A stretch of DNA of 64,000 bases from Bacteroidota bacterium (GTDB taxonomy: Bacteria > Bacteroidota > Bacteroidia > Cytophagales > Cyclobacteriaceae): the NCBI GenBank assembly GCA_018267135.1, contig JAFDZA010000014.1, positions 496,001 to 560,000 of the forward strand, in the 5' to 3' direction. This document shows positions 60,995-64,000 of the stretch, in pieces. Numbering within the stretch: the stretch's first letter is position 1; each line of letters starts with the position of its first letter. Under the pieces are notes generated by a model. It was not told the DNA's origin, did not search any database, and saw nothing but the letters and a program-made list of their open reading frames with translations. The position numbers and the translations under genes are program-made.

Positions 60995-61969
60995 TTACAT
61001 ATCTAAAATATAGGCAAACATTAAAGGTGCTACGATCGTGGCATCGCTCTCTACTATAAATTTTGGCGTATCGATACTTAATTTGCCCCAGGTAATTTTT
61101 TCGTTGGGTACTGCCCCCGAGTATGAACCATAGCTGGTGGTGCTATCGCTAATCTGGCAAAAGTAACTCCAGAAAGGCACGTTGTCCCTTTCCAAATCCT
61201 GATGCAGCATGGGTACCACGCAGATAGGAAAATCGCCCGCAATTCCGCCTCCTATCTGGAAAAAGCCAATGCCATCTGTGCCCGAGTTTTTTGTGTACCA
61301 ATCGGCCAGCCACACCATGTATTCAATGCCGCTTTTCATCGTGCTCGCTTTCAGTTCGCCCGTTACTACATAGCTGGCAAAAATATTTCCCATGGTGGAG
61401 TCTTCCCAACCGGGCACTACCATCGGCATGTTACGTTCGGCCGCAGCTATCATCCAACTGTTCTTCGGGTCTATTTCATAGTATTGTTTCAGTACACCGC
61501 TATTAATCATGCGAAACATAAATTCGTGTGGAAACAATCGTTCGCCTTTGTCTTCGGCATCTTTCCATACTTTAAATAAGTGCGCCTGTAACCTGCGAAA
61601 TGCTTCCTCTTCGGGTATGCAAGTATCGGTAACACGATTCAAATGATTGCCTAACAAATCCCACTCCTGCTCAGGCGTAAGATCTCGGTAGTTGGGAATT
61701 CTTTTGTAGTGCGAGTGGGCCACTAAATTCATAATATCTTCCTCCAGGTTAGCACCGGTACAAGAAATGATGTGTACTTTATTTTGGCGAATCATTTCGG
61801 CAAAGCTGATGCCCAATTCGCCCGTACTCATGGCACCCGCCAGCGACACCAACATTTTTTTACCATCGGCAATATGATTTTTATAAGCTTTGGCGGCATC
61901 TACCAGCGCGGCTGCGTTGAAGTGTAAGTAGTTCTTTTCAATGAAAGTGGAAATCGGACGGTGGCTCAT
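60995..61969 (-). CDS. Deoxyhypusine-synthase family protein
   Basis: 324 residues from the ATG at 61967-61969 (MSHRPISTFIEKNYLHFNAAAL); the frame stays open 25 codons further. It follows eukaryotic and archaeal deoxyhypusine synthase: KMLVSLAGAMSTGELGI, HIISCTGANLEEDIMN, NSWMIAAAERNMPMVVPGWEDSTMGN, GFFQIGGGIAGDFPIC and KITWGKLSIDTPKFIVESDATIVAPL. The last contains the Lys at the place of the active-site Lys of the human enzyme (SWGK). Bacteria lack eIF5A, so the product is probably a polyamine such as homospermidine. The exact reaction is open. Confidence 0.9.
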   Translation of the reverse strand: MSHRPISTFIEKNYLHFNAAALVDAAKAYKNHIADGKKMLVSLAGAMSTGELGISFAEMIRQNKVHIISCTGANLEEDIMNLVAHSHYKRIPNYRDLTPEQEWDLLGNHLNRVTDTCIPEEEAFRRLQAHLFKVWKDAEDKGERLFPHEFMFRMINSGVLKQYYEIDPKNSWMIAAAERNMPMVVPGWEDSTMGNIFASYVVTGELKASTMKSGIEYMVWLADWYTKNSGTDGIGFFQIGGGIAGDFPICVVPMLHQDLERDNVPFWSYFCQISDSTTSYGSYSGAVPNEKITWGKLSIDTPKFIVESDATIVAPLMFAYILDM

Positions 61970-62165
61970 AATGGTTTCTAATTTTGGATGCGAAAATAAG
62001 GCAATTTGTTGAGAGTATATGGATAAAATGTATTTCTCTATCAAATCTTACAGGGTATCTGAAAATATATATTAGGAAAAAAATTCATCTACTTAAAAAG
62101 CATTCTCTCCTCCCCACCAAATGAATTATTAAATTTACAATTGCATAACCTTACAAGTATTTATT

Positions 62166-62798
62166 ATGGCTGCCCCCGACTGGAAAAAAGAGATTTTACC
62201 TCTTATCAAAAAATACAAAGGGAAAAAACACCCGCTGGAGTATCATAATTTTTTCGAACTGATGGTTATGGTTGTGCTGTCGGCACAAGATTCCGACCGG
62301 CACATTAACCAACTGGCCCCGGCCTTTTTTGCCGACTATCCCGACATGAAAGCGCTGGCCAAAGCTGATGCTCAATCACTGCAACACCATCTCAGCAAAG
62401 TGCGCAACTTTGCTAACAAAATAAAATGGCTGCTGGCGATGGCCGCTGAAATTAAAGAAGACAAAAACATTCCCACCACACTGGAAACACTCACGTCCTT
62501 ACCGGGTATTGGGCGTAAATCGGCCAACGTAATTTTGCGCGAAATGGGGTTGCCGGCCGAGGGCATTATTGTAGATCTGCATGTGGTACGTGTAGCCCCC
62601 AGATTGGGTATAGCTCAGGGAACAGATCCGAAAAAGCTTGAAAAACAAATGATGGATATGCTCGATCAAAAATACTGGGGCGATGCCGGGATGGCCATTT
62701 CGTTTTTAGGGAGAGAAACATGCCGACCGACTAATCCGCAGTGTAATACTTGTGTGATGAATAAGGCTTGTCAGTATTTTTTAAATTCTAAAAAATAA
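62166..62798 (+). CDS. nth: Endonuclease III-like DNA glycosylase
   Basis: 210 residues. It removes oxidised pyrimidines in base-excision repair. The helix-hairpin-helix has LTSLPGIGRKSANVILREMG with the catalytic Lys, followed by IIVDLHVVRVAPRLG with the catalytic Asp. The [4Fe-4S] cluster is CRPTNPQCNTCVMNKAC, spacing Cx6Cx2Cx5C. Length is normal. It is divergent from the deoxyhypusine-synthase-like gene and 22 bases upstream of the next gene. Confidence 0.96.
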   Translation: MAAPDWKKEILPLIKKYKGKKHPLEYHNFFELMVMVVLSAQDSDRHINQLAPAFFADYPDMKALAKADAQSLQHHLSKVRNFANKIKWLLAMAAEIKEDKNIPTTLETLTSLPGIGRKSANVILREMGLPAEGIIVDLHVVRVAPRLGIAQGTDPKKLEKQMMDMLDQKYWGDAGMAISFLGRETCRPTNPQCNTCVMNKACQYFLNSKK

Positions 62799-62820
62799 AT
62801 TGAACCCACTCGATCTTAGC

Positions 62821-64000
62821 ATGAAAAAAATCGGATGGCTTGTTTTGCTGATCTCCACCATTACGCTGTGTCGGGCACAAGAGCTGCAACAGCTTTACAG
62901 CGATGCCATGATTGCCTATCGAAACAAAAACTATACTGGTTTCTACACCCATATAAAACAAGCCAACATACTCAACCCCTACCATGAAGGGATTTTATAC
63001 CAACTTGGTATAGCCGCGGCCCTTACCGGCAAAAAAGAGGAGGCTATACATTCTCTCCGGCAAGCTATTCTTATTAATGCAGACTTTAGATTGGAAGGCA
63101 TTGCTGATTTTAAACTGATTAAAGAATCGAAAGAATTTAACAGCTTAATAGCCCTTCAAAAAGAAGGACAAACTCCGGTAATCAATTCGGAAATTGCTTT
63201 CAAACTTAAAGACCGCAGTATCCACCCCGAACCGATAGCGTACGATGCCGCCCATCATGTCTTTTTCCTTGGCAGCATCCACCAGCGAAAAGTTATAAAA
63301 GTTTTACCCAATGGATCTGTTACTGATTTTTGTTCGCAGGCATACCAAGGCATGGGTAGCGTAATGGGCCTGAAAGCAGATACGCTAAGAAACTTGTTGT
63401 GGGTTTGTTCTTCGCCCTTGCCGGAAATGATGAATTATGATTCTACACTCAAGCCACTGGTCTTTAAATTTGATTTGGCAACCGGCCACCTCTTGCACCA
63501 ATTTATCGCACCCAAAAAAGGCGTGTATGGAGACTTAATTCTCAGCTCGAAGGGAAAAGTATATTTATCAGACAGCGAAACTAATGAACTAAGTATAGTG
63601 AATGAAAAAACTAACCAGATAGAGCCATTTTTTTATTCCAGCGAATTTATAAGCGTGCAAGGAATCACTCTTTCGTCCGATGAGAAATCTCTGTTCATAG
63701 CCGATTACGAAAAAGGAATTTTTAAATTGGATTTACACACTAAAAAATTAAACCTGATTACCACCGCCAAAGACGTTTCGCTGAAAGGCATCGATGGCAT
63801 TTATTTTTATCGGCATTCGCTGGTAGCCATTCAAAATGGAGTAGTACCTGCCCGTTCAGTACGATATGAACTGGGGAAAGGAGAAAATACAATTATCGAT
63901 TTTAAAATTATAGACCGTAAGCATCCCGACTTTGGCGAACCAACCTTGGGCGTAATAACTGGAAATATGTTTTACTACATTGCTAACAGCCAATGGGCAG
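62821..64000 (+). CDS. TPR/beta-propeller (SMP-30/NHL-like) exported protein, truncated by window edge
   Basis: At least 393 codons, open from ATG at 62821 to the right edge. A signal peptide (MKKIGWLVLLISTITLCRAQ) is followed by a short TPR-like region (LQQLYSDAMIAYRNKNYTG, GKKEEAIHSLRQAILIN). Propeller blades follow (AAHHVFFLGSIHQRKVIKVLPNG, GVYGDLILSSKGKVYLSDSE, LSSDEKSLFIADYEKGIFKLDL). The pattern suggests an SMP-30/gluconolactonase- or NHL-type propeller. Enzymatic or binding role is unknown. It starts 22 bases after nth and is probably in the same transcript. Confidence 0.85.
   Translation, partial: MKKIGWLVLLISTITLCRAQELQQLYSDAMIAYRNKNYTGFYTHIKQANILNPYHEGILYQLGIAAALTGKKEEAIHSLRQAILINADFRLEGIADFKLIKESKEFNSLIALQKEGQTPVINSEIAFKLKDRSIHPEPIAYDAAHHVFFLGSIHQRKVIKVLPNGSVTDFCSQAYQGMGSVMGLKADTLRNLLWVCSSPLPEMMNYDSTLKPLVFKFDLATGHLLHQFIAPKKGVYGDLILSSKGKVYLSDSETNELSIVNEKTNQIEPFFYSSEFISVQGITLSSDEKSLFIADYEKGIFKLDLHTKKLNLITTAKDVSLKGIDGIYFYRHSLVAIQNGVVPARSVRYELGKGENTIIDFKIIDRKHPDFGEPTLGVITGNMFYYIANSQWA

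Noticed and set aside
1..64000. rRNA or tRNA genes, CRISPR arrays, insertion sequences, prophage or integrase genes
   Set aside because: Intergenic gaps are short and were read on both strands; no cloverleaf-like segment, regularly spaced repeat, terminal inverted repeat or transposase-type protein was recognised.

Overview
The window looks like a chromosomal segment of a Bacteroidota bacterium, most likely order Cytophagales. Several traits support this: two outer-membrane/periplasmic proteins with TPR, PD40, carboxypeptidase-regulatory and OmpA domains (the PorE arrangement of the type IX secretion system); a giant secreted protein with fibronectin-like and PKD domains; the long IspG form with a large internal insert; small families that I know mainly from this phylum (DUF6728-like, DUF5606-like); a DUF1501/DUF1800 pair; and TAnnTTTG-like -7 promoter boxes. 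No rRNA, tRNA, CRISPR array, transposase or integrase was found.

Left third (1-17101, all minus strand): six genes with gaps of 8-23 bases or a 4-base ATGA overlap, so probably one operon. In transcription order they encode (1) an ATP/ADP-translocase-like membrane protein fused to HEAT repeats and a cyclic-nucleotide-binding domain, (2) a protein of three TIR/DUF4062-like domains, (3) a membrane-anchored nSTAND1 NTPase with coiled coil and a seven-bladed WD40 propeller predicted to lie outside the cytoplasm, (4) a TPR plus beta-barrel outer-membrane protein, (5) a beta-propeller lipoprotein, and (6) a giant secreted adhesin-like protein that runs off the left edge. Parts of this set are known families, but an operon linking a STAND/TIR signalling core to transport and cell-surface proteins is the most unusual thing here. 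It is the best candidate for an undescribed sensing or conflict system.

Middle (17102-42559): a PorE-like OmpA protein on the plus strand, then a minus-strand run phoH, DUF1330, comEC, enoyl-CoA hydratase, recQ, ispG, DUF6728-like, MmcQ/YjbR and a Lys-rich lipoprotein. Next come a SAM hydrolase/halogenase-family (DUF62) protein, a small monooxygenase-like protein, a PagL-like lipid A deacylase, a second PorE-like protein, engB, a DMT transporter, DUF5606-like, the DUF1800/DUF1501 pair, and fbp divergent from aspartate kinase.

Right part (42561-64000): mostly housekeeping and metabolism. It holds ppc with a YkgJ-type zinc-cluster protein, a TrmH-type methyltransferase, a SanA/YdcF-like protein, a Rieske oxygenase behind a clear inverted repeat, ahcY, a broken small membrane gene, a YciH/SUI1 protein, a J-domain membrane protein, a universal stress protein, two overlapping glutathione peroxidase paralogues with menA, a GNAT, a CocE-type hydrolase, argS, a TPR histidine kinase, a deoxyhypusine-synthase-like enzyme, endonuclease III, and a TPR/beta-propeller protein cut by the right edge. 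All calls come from reading the sequence; no database search was run.
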